Assembly (NCBI GenBank): GCA_050954785.1
Contig: JBPBQO010000130.1
Coordinates: 1-55,789, forward strand
Source of the DNA: Lichenicola sp050954785
Lineage (GTDB): Bacteria; Pseudomonadota; Alphaproteobacteria; Acetobacterales; Acetobacteraceae
Direction: 5' to 3'
Length of the DNA stretch: 55,789 nucleotides
A program made the translations under genes and the position numbers. Position 1 is the first letter of the stretch; every line of letters starts with the position of its first letter. The notes beneath the pieces are model-generated. The model made no database searches, had not been told where the DNA came from, and worked only from the letters and a program-made list of their open reading frames with translations. Below, piece by piece: positions 15,278-24,271 of the stretch.

Positions 15278-17071
15278 TCAGGAAGTTTCAGTAATCCGCT
15301 GCCCGGGATATTCGGCGAGCAGGCGGTCGATCTGGGCCGGGGCGACGGGCCGGCTGAACAGGTAGCCCTGGACCGACGTGCAACCCTCGGTGCGGATTCG
15401 GGCGAGTTGCTCGACCGTCTCGACTCCTTCGGCGATGATGGACATGCCGAGGCTGGCGCCGAGTGCATTGATGGCGCGGATGATGGCGTTCTGGCTGACG
15501 ACATCGCCGCTGTCGTCCCGGACGAACGACCGGTCAATCTTGATCTTGTCGAACGGAAAACTTTGCAGCTGGCTCAACGAGGAATAGCCGGTTCCGAAAT
15601 CGTCCATCGCGACCCGGACGCCCATCGTGCGAAACTTCTGCAGCGCCGTCAGCACCGCCTGCTCGTTCCGCAGCAAGGCACTTTCGGTGATCTCGATTTC
15701 CAGCCGGCACCCCGGCAGGCCGGCGACACGCAGCGAGCGCGCAACCATGTCGGTCAGCCGGATAATATCCTCGAACTGGTGCGGCGAGACATTGACCGCG
15801 ACCGCCACGTCGTTCGGCCAGCGCGCAGCCTCGCGGCATGCCTCCAGCATGACCCATTCGCCGATCGGAACGATCAGGCCCAGCTCCTCGGCAAGCGGGA
15901 TGAAGTCACCCGGCGACACCAGGCCGCGTACCGGATGACGCCAGCGCAGCAGAGCCTCGAAGCCCACGATCGCGTTCGTGTCGAGATCGACCTGCGGCTG
16001 GTAGTGCAACTCGAATTCATGCAGCGCCAGCGCCTTGCGCAGGTCGATTTCTAACAGGCGACGATCCGATGCACGCGTATCCATGGTCGCGTCGAAAAAG
16101 CTGAAGGCGCCGCGGCCCGAGTTCTTGGCATCGTAGAGAGCCAAATCCGCACTGCGCAGCAGCTTGTCGTAACGGGTGCCGTCATCGGGCGAAACCGCCA
16201 CGCCCACGCTCGCGCCGATATTCACCAGGTGACCATCGACCAGGTAGGGCCGTCCGAGCAGATCGACCACGCGCGCGGCCATTTCGGCCAGGGCGATCCT
16301 GGTCGGCAGCGGCGATATCACCAGCGCGAATTCATCGCCGCCAAGACGTGCCAGGATATCCTCGTGACGCGTCATCGAGCGCAGGCGTCTCGACACCAGA
16401 CCGAGCAGCGCGTCGCCGACATGATGCCCCAGCGTGTCGTTGACCGCCTTGAACCGGTCGAGATCGATCAGCAGCACCGCCTGCCCCTGACCATGGCGGC
16501 GTGACGAGCCCGTCACGATCGCGTCGTCCGGCATGCGCGCGAGAATGGCCGAAACCCGCGCCTGGAACAGCCGCCGCGTCAGCAGGCCGGTCAACGGATC
16601 GCACATCGCCGTTTCGATCGCCCGCGCCTCCGCCTCGCGGCGCTCGGTGATCTCGTTGAACGAGACCAGCCAGCTCGCATCCGACAGCGCGACGATTCCG
16701 ATGGTTAGGATGCGGCTACCGCCGGCACCGGCAACTTCGACCACGCCGCTATGGGCGCCGGCGCCGCATACCGCGTCGACACAGCTATCGTGGAGCTGGC
16801 GGGCCTGGTCGGTTCCGAGAATTTCACTGGCCTCGAGCAGGTCCAGCAGCGTTCCGGCCTGTCGCACCAGGCAGGGCGGGATCTCGAGTGCCGACGCGAT
16901 CCGATGATTGACGAACAGGATCGACATCCGGCGATCGACCGTGACGATGCCACCGGGAACCCCGTCCAGAATCGACAACAAATGCCGCACCGACCGATCG
17001 CGCATCGCGTCATCGCCCGGAACCCGGTCATCCGGATCGGCCGAAACAAGTACAGCGGCTTGAGCGTCCAT
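15278..17071 (-). CDS. PAS-GGDEF-EAL cyclic-di-GMP signalling protein
   Basis: A 597-residue cytosolic protein with a PAS domain (about residues 30-145), a GGDEF diguanylate cyclase domain (155-325; intact GGDEF at 244-248) and an EAL phosphodiesterase domain (345-590). An RxxD inhibitory site (RHED) sits five residues before GGDEF, so product inhibition is expected. The EAL domain keeps EALLRW, NVSPHQF, EITESALL, DDFGTGYSSL, KIDRSF and EGVET, so it looks catalytically competent. No transmembrane segment is seen. Both activities could be present, with the PAS domain or the downstream BLUF protein setting the balance. The start at 17071 is uncertain; an internal Met 22 codons later is an alternative, and no clear Shine-Dalgarno supports either. 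Confidence 0.93.
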   Translation of the reverse strand: MDAQAAVLVSADPDDRVPGDDAMRDRSVRHLLSILDGVPGGIVTVDRRMSILFVNHRIASALEIPPCLVRQAGTLLDLLEASEILGTDQARQLHDSCVDAVCGAGAHSGVVEVAGAGGSRILTIGIVALSDASWLVSFNEITERREAEARAIETAMCDPLTGLLTRRLFQARVSAILARMPDDAIVTGSSRRHGQGQAVLLIDLDRFKAVNDTLGHHVGDALLGLVSRRLRSMTRHEDILARLGGDEFALVISPLPTRIALAEMAARVVDLLGRPYLVDGHLVNIGASVGVAVSPDDGTRYDKLLRSADLALYDAKNSGRGAFSFFDATMDTRASDRRLLEIDLRKALALHEFELHYQPQVDLDTNAIVGFEALLRWRHPVRGLVSPGDFIPLAEELGLIVPIGEWVMLEACREAARWPNDVAVAVNVSPHQFEDIIRLTDMVARSLRVAGLPGCRLEIEITESALLRNEQAVLTALQKFRTMGVRVAMDDFGTGYSSLSQLQSFPFDKIKIDRSFVRDDSGDVVSQNAIIRAINALGASLGMSIIAEGVETVEQLARIRTEGCTSVQGYLFSRPVAPAQIDRLLAEYPGQRITETS

Positions 17072-17235
17072 CCAGGAGGTCCCATCCGACGAGCCCGATC
17101 GGCTTCGCGCAATCGATCCGGACGCCGCACGAGATGCGGGTCCGATCGGTTGGATAATGACCGCTGAATATTGCGGAAGGATTAACCGCCCCGGCCGCTA
17201 TCGCGTCGTGGCTCAGGACATCGAGGAGCGGAAAT

Positions 17236-17607
17236 TCAGGCGCCGATGCAGAACAGCGCGATCACGCAGACGATGCCGCCGGCCCAGCAGGCCGATCGCA
17301 GCGACGGCCGGCCCGCGACGTAGGCCACGCTGTAGCCGATCCGGAACAGGATGAAGGTGCCGGCCAGCCAATCGATCCGGTTCTGGGCGGCATGGGCGAA
17401 TTCGGCCACCAGCACCGCGGCGGCGAAGGCCGGAAACGCCTCGAAATGGTTGCGATGCGCCCAGTCGGCCCGTTGCCGCCATCCTTGCAGATGCTCCGCC
17501 CCGAGACGTGGGGTGGCATTGTCGATACCGGCGCCGCCCTTGGCGATACCGGTCAGGATGTAGGGCAGCACTGCCGCCAGCAGCAGCATCCAGTAGGCGA
17601 ATTGCAT
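17236..17607 (-). CDS. MAPEG family membrane protein
   Basis: A 123-residue integral membrane protein with four hydrophobic helices and the MAPEG-family loop AHRNHFEAFPAFAA (the N-x-x-E-x-x-P motif) after helix 1. In eukaryotes the family handles glutathione and eicosanoid reactions; bacterial members of this short type are mostly uncharacterised. The start at 17607 (MQFAYWML) has GAGGA nine bases upstream and is preferred over a Met five codons earlier. It faces away from alaS; the 161-base gap between them should hold both promoters. Function is unassigned beyond the family. Confidence 0.85.
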   Translation of the reverse strand: MQFAYWMLLLAAVLPYILTGIAKGGAGIDNATPRLGAEHLQGWRQRADWAHRNHFEAFPAFAAAVLVAEFAHAAQNRIDWLAGTFILFRIGYSVAYVAGRPSLRSACWAGGIVCVIALFCIGA

Positions 17608-17768
17608 GGGCGGGTTCCTCAAGTTGCGTGGCTGCAGGGAGGTAGTCGAACCATGATGTGACCGCCAGCCGGTCCCGGTAATCTCGTCCAGCGGGCAGGC
17701 CGGCCTTTCGTGCGAGCGGCGCCTGGGCTAGTGGTCGGTGTCACGTTCAGGATCGTTCACCGCCCGCC

Positions 17769-20429
17769 ATGGCTTCCAGCAACGACATTCGCGCCACCTT
17801 CCTCGACTATTTCGCGCGCCACGACCATCAGGTGGTGCCGAGCAGTCCGTTGGTGCCGCGCAACGACCCGACCCTGCTGTTCACCAACGCAGGCATGGTC
17901 CAGTTCAAGAACGTCTTCACCGGCCAGGAAACCCGGCCGTACAACCGTGCCACGACGGCGCAGAAGGTGGTGCGGGCCGGCGGCAAGCATAACGACCTGG
18001 ACAATGTCGGCTACACCGCCCGGCATCATACCTTTTTCGAAATGCTCGGAAATTTCTCGTTCGGCGACTACTTCAAGCCGCTCGCCATCGAGTTCGCCTG
18101 GAACCTGCTGACCAGGGAGTTCGCCCTGCCGGCGAACCGGCTGCTGGTGACGGTCTATTCCGAGGATGACGAGGCGGCCCTGCTCTGGAAGCGCATCGCC
18201 GGCCTGCCCGACAGCCGGATCATCCGCATCCCGACGTCGGACAATTTCTGGCGCATGGGCGATACCGGCCCGTGCGGACCCTGCTCCGAGATCTTCTTCG
18301 ACCATGGCGACCATATCCCGGGCGGCCCGCCGGGCAGCCCCGACGAGGATGGCGACCGGTTCGTGGAGATCTGGAACCTGGTCTTCATGCAGTATTTCGA
18401 GAACCCGCCGGGCACCCGCACGCCGCTGCCGCGCCCCTCGATCGACACCGGCCTGGGGCTGGAGCGCTTTGCCGCGATCCTGCAGGGCAAGCACGACAAC
18501 TACGACACCGACACGCTGCGCGCGCTGATCCTGGCTTCCGCCGAGGCCACCGGGCAGGACCCGGACGGCCCGTTCAAGACCAGCCACCGCGTCGTCGCGG
18601 ACCATCTGCGCTCGTCCTCGTTCCTGATCGCGGACGGGGTACTGCCGGCCAAGGACGGACGCGGCTACGTGCTGCGCCGGATCATGCGCCGGGCCATGCG
18701 CCATCTGCACATGATGGGGACCACCGAGCCGGTGTTCTACAAGCTGGTGCCGGCGCTGGTGCGCCAGATGGGCGCCGCCTATCCAGAACTGGTGCAGACC
18801 GAGCAACTCATCCGCGAGACGATGCGGCTCGAGGAAGACCGCTTCAAGGCACTGCTGGAGCGCGGCCTGTCGCTGCTCACCGACGAAACCGAACGGCTCG
18901 GCGAGGGCCAGGCGCTTCCGGGCGACGTCGCCTTCAAGCTGTACGACACGTTCGGCTTTCCCCTCGACCTGACCCAGGATGCGCTGCGCGAGCGTGGCCA
19001 GTCGGTCGATCTGGCCGGCTTCGAGACGGCCATGCATGCGCAGCGCACCCGCGCCCGTGCCGCCTGGGCCGGATCGGGTGACGCCGCCACCGAACAGGTG
19101 TGGTTCGAGCTGCGCGAGCAGGTCGGCAACGCCGAGTTCCTGGGCTACGCCACCGAGCAGGCCGATGCCCAGATCCTGGCACTGGTGGCCGACGGCGCAT
19201 CGGTGACGCAGGCCGGCGAAGGCCATGACGTCATGGTGCTGCTCAACCAGACCCCGTTCTATGCCGAGAGCGGCGGACAGGTCGGCGACGCCGGAATGGT
19301 GTCAGGCGCGGATTTCACCATCGCCGTCACCGACACCCAGAAGAAGCTGGGCGAGCTGTTCGTGCATGTCGGCCGGGTCACGCACGGAACGGCCCGCGTC
19401 GGCGCGGCGGTCACCGCCGTGGTCGATCATGCACGGCGCGGCGACATACGCGCCCACCATTCCGCGACCCATCTGCTGCACGAGGCGCTGCGGCGCCGGC
19501 TCGGCACGCATGTGAACCAGAAGGGCAGCCTGAACGCGCCCGATCGCCTGCGCTTCGACGTCGCCCAGCCACGGCCGATCACCGCCGAGGAGCTTGCCCT
19601 GGTCGAGACCGAGGTGAACGAAAAGATCCGCGAGAACAGCGAGGTCACCACCCGGCTGATGACTCCGGAGCAGGCTGTCGCCCAGGGCGCCATGGCGCTG
19701 TTCGGCGAGAAATACGGCGACGAGGTGCGGGTCATCTCGATGGGCGAGCCGATCGGGGACGCCACGGCCAAGAATGCCTATTCGATCGAGCTGTGCGGCG
19801 GCACCCATGTCCGTCGTACCGGTGATATCGGCCTGTTCCGGATCACCTCGGAAAGCGGCGTGTCGGCCGGCGTGCGACGGATCGAGGCGGTCACCGGCCG
19901 CGCCGCCGAGCATGCCGCCCTGCTGACCGAAGCCCGGTTGAACCTGGTGGCCGGGCTGCTTCGCGTGCCGGCGGCGGATGCGGTCGACAGGCTCTCGGTG
20001 CTGTTGGAGGAGCGCCGCGGCCTCGAACGGCAGGTCTCTGAGCTGCAGCGCAAGGTCGCGACCGGCGGCGCGGCCGCGGCGTCGATCGAACAGGTCGGCG
20101 ACGTCGCCTTCTCCGGCCGGAATCTCGGCGAGATCCCGGCGAAGGAGCTCAAGGGCCTCGCCGAGGAGATCGGGCGCGGGCTCGGTTCCGGCGTGGTGGC
20201 GCTGATCTCGACGGCGGATGGCAAGGCGAGCGTGGTGGTGTGGGTTTCGCCCGACCTGACCGCTCGTCTCGATGCGGTGACCCTGGTACGCGAGGCGAGC
20301 GCCGCGGTCGGCGGCAAGGGCGGCGGCGGCCGGCGCGAGCTGGCCCAGGCCGGTGGTCCGGACTCCGAACGGGCGGAGGACGCGCTGCAGGCGGTGCGCC
20401 AGGGCATCGTCCAGGGATCCGCGTCCTGA
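17769..20429 (+). CDS. alaS: Alanine--tRNA ligase
   Basis: An 886-residue alanyl-tRNA synthetase that charges tRNA-Ala in the cytosol and edits mischarged Ser and Gly. The class II aminoacylation domain opens at the N-terminus (FLDYFARHDHQVVPSSPLVP, LFTNAGMVQFKNVF, and RHHTFFEMLGNFSFGDYF). The editing domain contains the zinc-binding HxxxH of HHSATHLLHEAL and the CGGTHVRRTGDIG block. A DHHA1-like C-terminal domain (GGGGRRELAQAGG) completes it. Length is standard. The ATG at 17769 gives the conserved start SNDIRATFLDYF. No frameshift or missing motif was noticed. Confidence 0.98.
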   Translation: MASSNDIRATFLDYFARHDHQVVPSSPLVPRNDPTLLFTNAGMVQFKNVFTGQETRPYNRATTAQKVVRAGGKHNDLDNVGYTARHHTFFEMLGNFSFGDYFKPLAIEFAWNLLTREFALPANRLLVTVYSEDDEAALLWKRIAGLPDSRIIRIPTSDNFWRMGDTGPCGPCSEIFFDHGDHIPGGPPGSPDEDGDRFVEIWNLVFMQYFENPPGTRTPLPRPSIDTGLGLERFAAILQGKHDNYDTDTLRALILASAEATGQDPDGPFKTSHRVVADHLRSSSFLIADGVLPAKDGRGYVLRRIMRRAMRHLHMMGTTEPVFYKLVPALVRQMGAAYPELVQTEQLIRETMRLEEDRFKALLERGLSLLTDETERLGEGQALPGDVAFKLYDTFGFPLDLTQDALRERGQSVDLAGFETAMHAQRTRARAAWAGSGDAATEQVWFELREQVGNAEFLGYATEQADAQILALVADGASVTQAGEGHDVMVLLNQTPFYAESGGQVGDAGMVSGADFTIAVTDTQKKLGELFVHVGRVTHGTARVGAAVTAVVDHARRGDIRAHHSATHLLHEALRRRLGTHVNQKGSLNAPDRLRFDVAQPRPITAEELALVETEVNEKIRENSEVTTRLMTPEQAVAQGAMALFGEKYGDEVRVISMGEPIGDATAKNAYSIELCGGTHVRRTGDIGLFRITSESGVSAGVRRIEAVTGRAAEHAALLTEARLNLVAGLLRVPAADAVDRLSVLLEERRGLERQVSELQRKVATGGAAAASIEQVGDVAFSGRNLGEIPAKELKGLAEEIGRGLGSGVVALISTADGKASVVVWVSPDLTARLDAVTLVREASAAVGGKGGGGRRELAQAGGPDSERAEDALQAVRQGIVQGSAS

Positions 20430-20456
20430 TGACGGTGTAAGGCCGATGCCGGTGCC

Positions 20457-20789
20457 ATGCGCCTGAAGCTGCGTTCCATATCGCGCGCGGCATCGCGGAC
20501 CGGCATACTGAGCGTCAACAATCTTGAGTTCGCCGTGATCGGCGGTGTGGCCTGGTCGACCCGTCCCGCCGCTCGCGACCAGCCCGGAAGCTGTTTCATC
20601 CAGGCCACCGTGCGTATTCCGGCCTGCCTTACCGTGGGTGCGCTCGAGACCGGAAACGGCACGGTCCGGCTGTCCCTGTCGGATGGACGTTTCGTCGAAG
20701 GGTATGAGCTGGTCCGGTCCGGCGAGCTGAAGCAGGTCGATGGCGGCGTGGACGTGGTCTATGTCGGCTCTTATGTAGAGGCCGGTTGA
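20457..20789 (+). CDS. Hypothetical protein, 110 residues
   Basis: A 110-residue frame 27 bases after alaS with strongly GC-biased third positions, as in real genes here, and no competing frame on the other strand. No family was recognised. The second half reads like a small beta-rich domain (ATVRIPACLTVGALETGNGTVRL is cut here for length; then SDGRFVEGYEL and VDVVYVGSYVEAG). There is no signal peptide or membrane helix. It may be co-transcribed with alaS. The following 163 bases before the convergent kinase gene hold nothing recognisable. Confidence 0.5.
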   Translation: MRLKLRSISRAASRTGILSVNNLEFAVIGGVAWSTRPAARDQPGSCFIQATVRIPACLTVGALETGNGTVRLSLSDGRFVEGYELVRSGELKQVDGGVDVVYVGSYVEAG

Positions 20790-20952
20790 GCGGGATCTCG
20801 CCGCTCTGCGGGCTCAGCCGAACCTTCTGCCGCCGATCGCGGCTGCCGCCATGGCGGCCTGATGCTGCGCCGGGCCTTGGGGTCGTCGCCTGGACGACCG
20901 ACGCAGTCCGCCTTCCTGGCGCCTGTCGGCCCGATCGCGCAATCCCTGCCCG

Positions 20953-22119
20953 TTACACGCCGGTCGGCATCTTGAACGTGAAGCACGTTTCCAGCGGGTT
21001 CGACGACGCATCGAGTGTCCCTCGATGCGCCCGGGCGATTTCGGAGGCGATATAGAGACCGAGCCCAAGTCCTTCCTGGTTCGGCCTCACGGTGGCACGA
21101 AAGAACGGCTGGAACAGTTTCGCCAGCGAGCCCGGCGGGATCGGCTCGCCACCGTTCGTGACCGACAGCGCGAAATTCGTGTCGTCGGATGTCGCCCTGA
21201 CCAGCACCGGCCTGGTCGATGCGCCATGCGTCAGGGCATTCCCAAGCAGGTTCGACAGAAGCTGGGCGATCCGGCTGCGATCGCAACTGACCGGTCCGGC
21301 CAGGTCGAACTGCATGTCGATGACCCGGTCCGGATGCGCGCTGCGCAGCTCCTGGACCACCTGCGCCAGAACCGGCCCGATCTCGGCATCCGCATCGCGA
21401 CTCATCGCCAGCCCATCGCCCAGCCGGCCGCGTGCAAAATCCATCACGTCGTCGATCAAACCGAACATCCGGGCAATGCTTTGCCCCATATGTCCGGCGA
21501 TCTCGGCCGCCCGCTCGGGGTGGCGGAGCAGAAGCCCGGTCCCGGCCGCCACGGCGGCGAGCGGATTGCGCAGGTCATGACCGAGCACGGCGATGAACTG
21601 TTCCCGGAACTCGGAAACCTCCCGCTCCCGGACCAGCGTCGCGGCAGCCTCGGCAAGCTTTGCATCGGCATCGAGATGAAAGGCGATGAGCTCCGCGAAC
21701 AGCCTGAACGTGCCGGTCGTTTCCGGAGTATCCAGCGTACGAGGCTTCGGGTCGATGGCGCACAGCGTGCCGAAGAAGGTGCCATCCCGCAGGATGATCG
21801 GCATCGAGATGTAGCTCTGGAACCCATAGGCCACCGGCGAGGGATGCCCGCAATAAAGCGCATCGGCCGACACGTCGTTGATGACGACGGGATCGCCGCT
21901 TTGCCTGATCTCGTGGCAGATCGTTGTTTCGACCTTCAGCTCGTCGCCCGGTTGCATGCCGAACTGGATGCGGTCCAGTACGCCGCATGCGATCCACCGG
22001 AACTCCGTGACGCGCGCGACGGCGGCAAAGCCCATTCCCGTAGTACGGCAAATGACATCGAGGATAGTCGGGACGATGGCGATCCGTGCGACGGCCTCGA
22101 TCTCGGCCTTATGATCCAT
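20953..22119 (-). CDS. GAF-domain sensor histidine kinase
   Basis: A 388-residue soluble histidine kinase. A GAF domain covers residues ~15-165 (ISMPIILRDGTFFGTLCAIDP is its core). A HisKA dimerisation domain follows with the phospho-acceptor His in FIAVLGHDLRNPLAA near residue 200, then a HATPase domain with N-box LLSNLLGNALTHG, an F-box FQPFFRA and GLGLGLYIASEIA. There is no receiver domain and no response regulator beside it, so it is an orphan kinase. The GAF sequence resembles the small-molecule-sensing type common in FRET-like soluble kinases and lacks a phytochrome-style Cys or PASDIP motif, so no bilin is expected. It diverges from the GH15 gene across a 313-base gap with a long inverted repeat. 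Confidence 0.9.
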   Translation of the reverse strand: MDHKAEIEAVARIAIVPTILDVICRTTGMGFAAVARVTEFRWIACGVLDRIQFGMQPGDELKVETTICHEIRQSGDPVVINDVSADALYCGHPSPVAYGFQSYISMPIILRDGTFFGTLCAIDPKPRTLDTPETTGTFRLFAELIAFHLDADAKLAEAAATLVREREVSEFREQFIAVLGHDLRNPLAAVAAGTGLLLRHPERAAEIAGHMGQSIARMFGLIDDVMDFARGRLGDGLAMSRDADAEIGPVLAQVVQELRSAHPDRVIDMQFDLAGPVSCDRSRIAQLLSNLLGNALTHGASTRPVLVRATSDDTNFALSVTNGGEPIPPGSLAKLFQPFFRATVRPNQEGLGLGLYIASEIARAHRGTLDASSNPLETCFTFKMPTGV

Positions 22120-22432
22120 CGTCAGATTCGCTCGCTCATCATGCCGAGTTTAGTGGCCGGACCCGCAAACGTCACGTCGGGGATCCGGGCTTGAGGATCG
22201 ATGAATCTGGTGGCGACCACAATTACGAATGCACGCGTTAGCTGTGGTCGCCTGATCAATGAAACGTTCCAATTGCGGCATACACGCGGCGCCCGGAAGT
22301 TTTTGCGATGACAACATGATCACGAGAATGCGATTGGTTCGGCTATAGTTGCGGATATCCGTTTGTCGCCGCTACGGAACCTGCGCGTCCTGTCCCGTTG
22401 CTGTCAGGCCACCCCGCCGTCAGGAACCTCGC
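22120..22432. other. Intergenic region between kinase and GH15 genes
   Basis: A 313-base divergent gap with no convincing frame. It is less GC-rich than the flanking genes and contains the 10-bp inverted repeat described separately. Promoters for both genes should lie here, but I could not assign -35/-10 boxes with confidence. Confidence 0.6.
22212..22252. repeat. 10-bp perfect inverted repeat (hairpin or operator)
   Basis: GGCGACCACA at 22212-22221 is the exact reverse complement of TGTGGTCGCC at 22243-22252, with a 21-base spacer. There is no T tract, so it is unlikely to be an intrinsic terminator. It may be a regulator site or an RNA stem in the leader of one of the two divergent genes. 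Confidence 0.55.
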
Positions 22433-24271
22433 GTGTACAATCCCATTTCCGACTACGGCCTGATCGGCGACACGCACAGCACTGCCCTGATCGATCGCGA
22501 CGGATCGGTCGACTGGCTGTGCTGGCCACGCCACGACAGCCCTGCCCTGTTCCTGCGCCTGCTGGACCAGGAAAAAGGCGGTGCCTGCCGGATCGAGTTC
22601 GATGGCCGAACTGGACGGTCACGCCGCTACCTGCCAGACACCAACATCCTGGAAAACCGGTTCGAGACCGAGACCGGGGTCGGTATACTGACCGACCTGA
22701 TGCCGGTTCATCCGCCCGAGACGTTGCCCGACGAGGGTCCGGACGGGGAGACCGAGAGCCGGCTGATCCGCATCCTGACCTGCACGGAAGGGTCGATTTC
22801 CGGCAGCTTCCTGATCCGTCCGACATTCGACTATGCGCGCATCGGTTGCTCGGTGGTCCTCGACGGCGACAGCGTGCTGTTCCAGGGCGGGTCCGATCAG
22901 CTCCGTGCCGCCGGCTCGCTGACCGCGCACATCGAGGGCCGGTCGGCGCGCATGCCGTTCCGGTTGCAGGCGGGCGGGCGGGCCGTGGTCGTGCTGACGC
23001 ATGGCGAAGGCGAACGGCCGCCGCTCGACAGCGTCGAGGACGCGATCGCCCGGCTCGAACATACAAAGCACTACTGGGAGCAGTGGAGCGCCCGGTGCCG
23101 GTATGACGGGCCCTACCGCGATGCCGTGTTGCGCAACGTGCTGTGCCTGAAGCTGCTGACCTATTCGCCAACCGGGGCGATCATCGCGGCACCGACGACG
23201 TCGTTGCCGGAAGCGGTTCCCGGCAACCGCAACTTCGACTACCGGCTGACCTGGCTTCGCGATGCAAGCTTCACCGTGTCCTCGTTCGCCCGCCTCGGAT
23301 ACACGCGGGAGGCGGCCGAATTCCTGCGGTTCCTGCGTAACGCCGACCCGACTCATGGCAACGATCTCAGCCTGATGTACGGCATCGACGGCGATACGCC
23401 GGACGAGGAAGAATTGCCCCATCTCGAAGGCTGGCAGGGCGTCGGTCCGGTGCGGATCGGCAACGCCGCATCCGGCCAGCAGCAGACCGACATCTTTGGC
23501 GAGCTGATGGCGTCGCTGCATGACTTCCTGAATGCCGTCGACTTCAATCCACCGCAGAAAACCAATGACAGGCTGCCGGAGTCGCTGACCAACCTGGTCA
23601 ACCAGGCGCTATCGCTTCGCAGCAAACCCGACCAGGGCATCTGGGAAATGCGCGATGGCCAGGAGGTCATGCTGCACAGCCAGGCGATGATCTGGGTCGC
23701 ACTCACCTGTGCCGCCGCGATGGGAAGACGGATCGGCACGTTCGATCCGGCGACGCTGGATGGCTGGGACCAGGCGGCGGAAAAGCTTCGGGAGGAGTAT
23801 CTCGAACGGAGCTGGAGCGAGAAGCGGAAGGCCTACACCATGGCCTATGACAGCGACATTCTGGATGCCTCGGTCCTGCGGCTCGTCCTGTTCAAGGCGA
23901 TCGACCCGCGTGACCCAAGACTGGCACTGACCCTGCAGACCATCGAGCGGGAACTGGCCGACGGCGACCTGATCTATCGCTACGTCAAGGATGACGGGCT
24001 CGAAGGCGCGGAAGCCACGTTTTCCGCCTGCTCGTTCTGGCGCGTGGGCGTGCTGGCAATGATGGACCGCGCGCAGGACGCGACCGCTTTGTTCGAGCGA
24101 TTGCTGACACGCGGCAACGATCTCGGGCTGTATGCGGAAGAGATAGATGCCGCGACCGGCGAACAGCGCGGCAACTTCCCGCAGGCCTTCACCCACGTTG
24201 CGTTGATCAGCCAGGCGCTCCTGCTGCAGGATTATCCCGGAAAAGCGGCGGCCGGCGCTCAGGCCTCGTAG
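22433..24271 (+). CDS. Glycoside hydrolase family 15 protein (glucoamylase/trehalase-like)
   Basis: A 612-residue cytosolic glycosidase of the GH15 type. The start is taken as GTG at 22433, with AGGA seven bases upstream, because it yields the family-typical beginning YNPISDYGLIGDTHSTALI. An N-terminal beta domain (to about residue 240) precedes the (alpha/alpha)6 barrel with the hallmark RNFDYRLTWLRDASFT, and GNFPQAFTH near the C-terminus. Candidate catalytic acids are the Glu of the DEEELPHLEGW region and of YAEEIDAATGEQRGNFPQ. Bacterial enzymes of this architecture act on glucosidic oligosaccharides or trehalose; the substrate is not predictable here. Its last 13 bases overlap the convergent nadC 3' end. 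Confidence 0.9.
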   Translation: MYNPISDYGLIGDTHSTALIDRDGSVDWLCWPRHDSPALFLRLLDQEKGGACRIEFDGRTGRSRRYLPDTNILENRFETETGVGILTDLMPVHPPETLPDEGPDGETESRLIRILTCTEGSISGSFLIRPTFDYARIGCSVVLDGDSVLFQGGSDQLRAAGSLTAHIEGRSARMPFRLQAGGRAVVVLTHGEGERPPLDSVEDAIARLEHTKHYWEQWSARCRYDGPYRDAVLRNVLCLKLLTYSPTGAIIAAPTTSLPEAVPGNRNFDYRLTWLRDASFTVSSFARLGYTREAAEFLRFLRNADPTHGNDLSLMYGIDGDTPDEEELPHLEGWQGVGPVRIGNAASGQQQTDIFGELMASLHDFLNAVDFNPPQKTNDRLPESLTNLVNQALSLRSKPDQGIWEMRDGQEVMLHSQAMIWVALTCAAAMGRRIGTFDPATLDGWDQAAEKLREEYLERSWSEKRKAYTMAYDSDILDASVLRLVLFKAIDPRDPRLALTLQTIERELADGDLIYRYVKDDGLEGAEATFSACSFWRVGVLAMMDRAQDATALFERLLTRGNDLGLYAEEIDAATGEQRGNFPQAFTHVALISQALLLQDYPGKAAAGAQAS

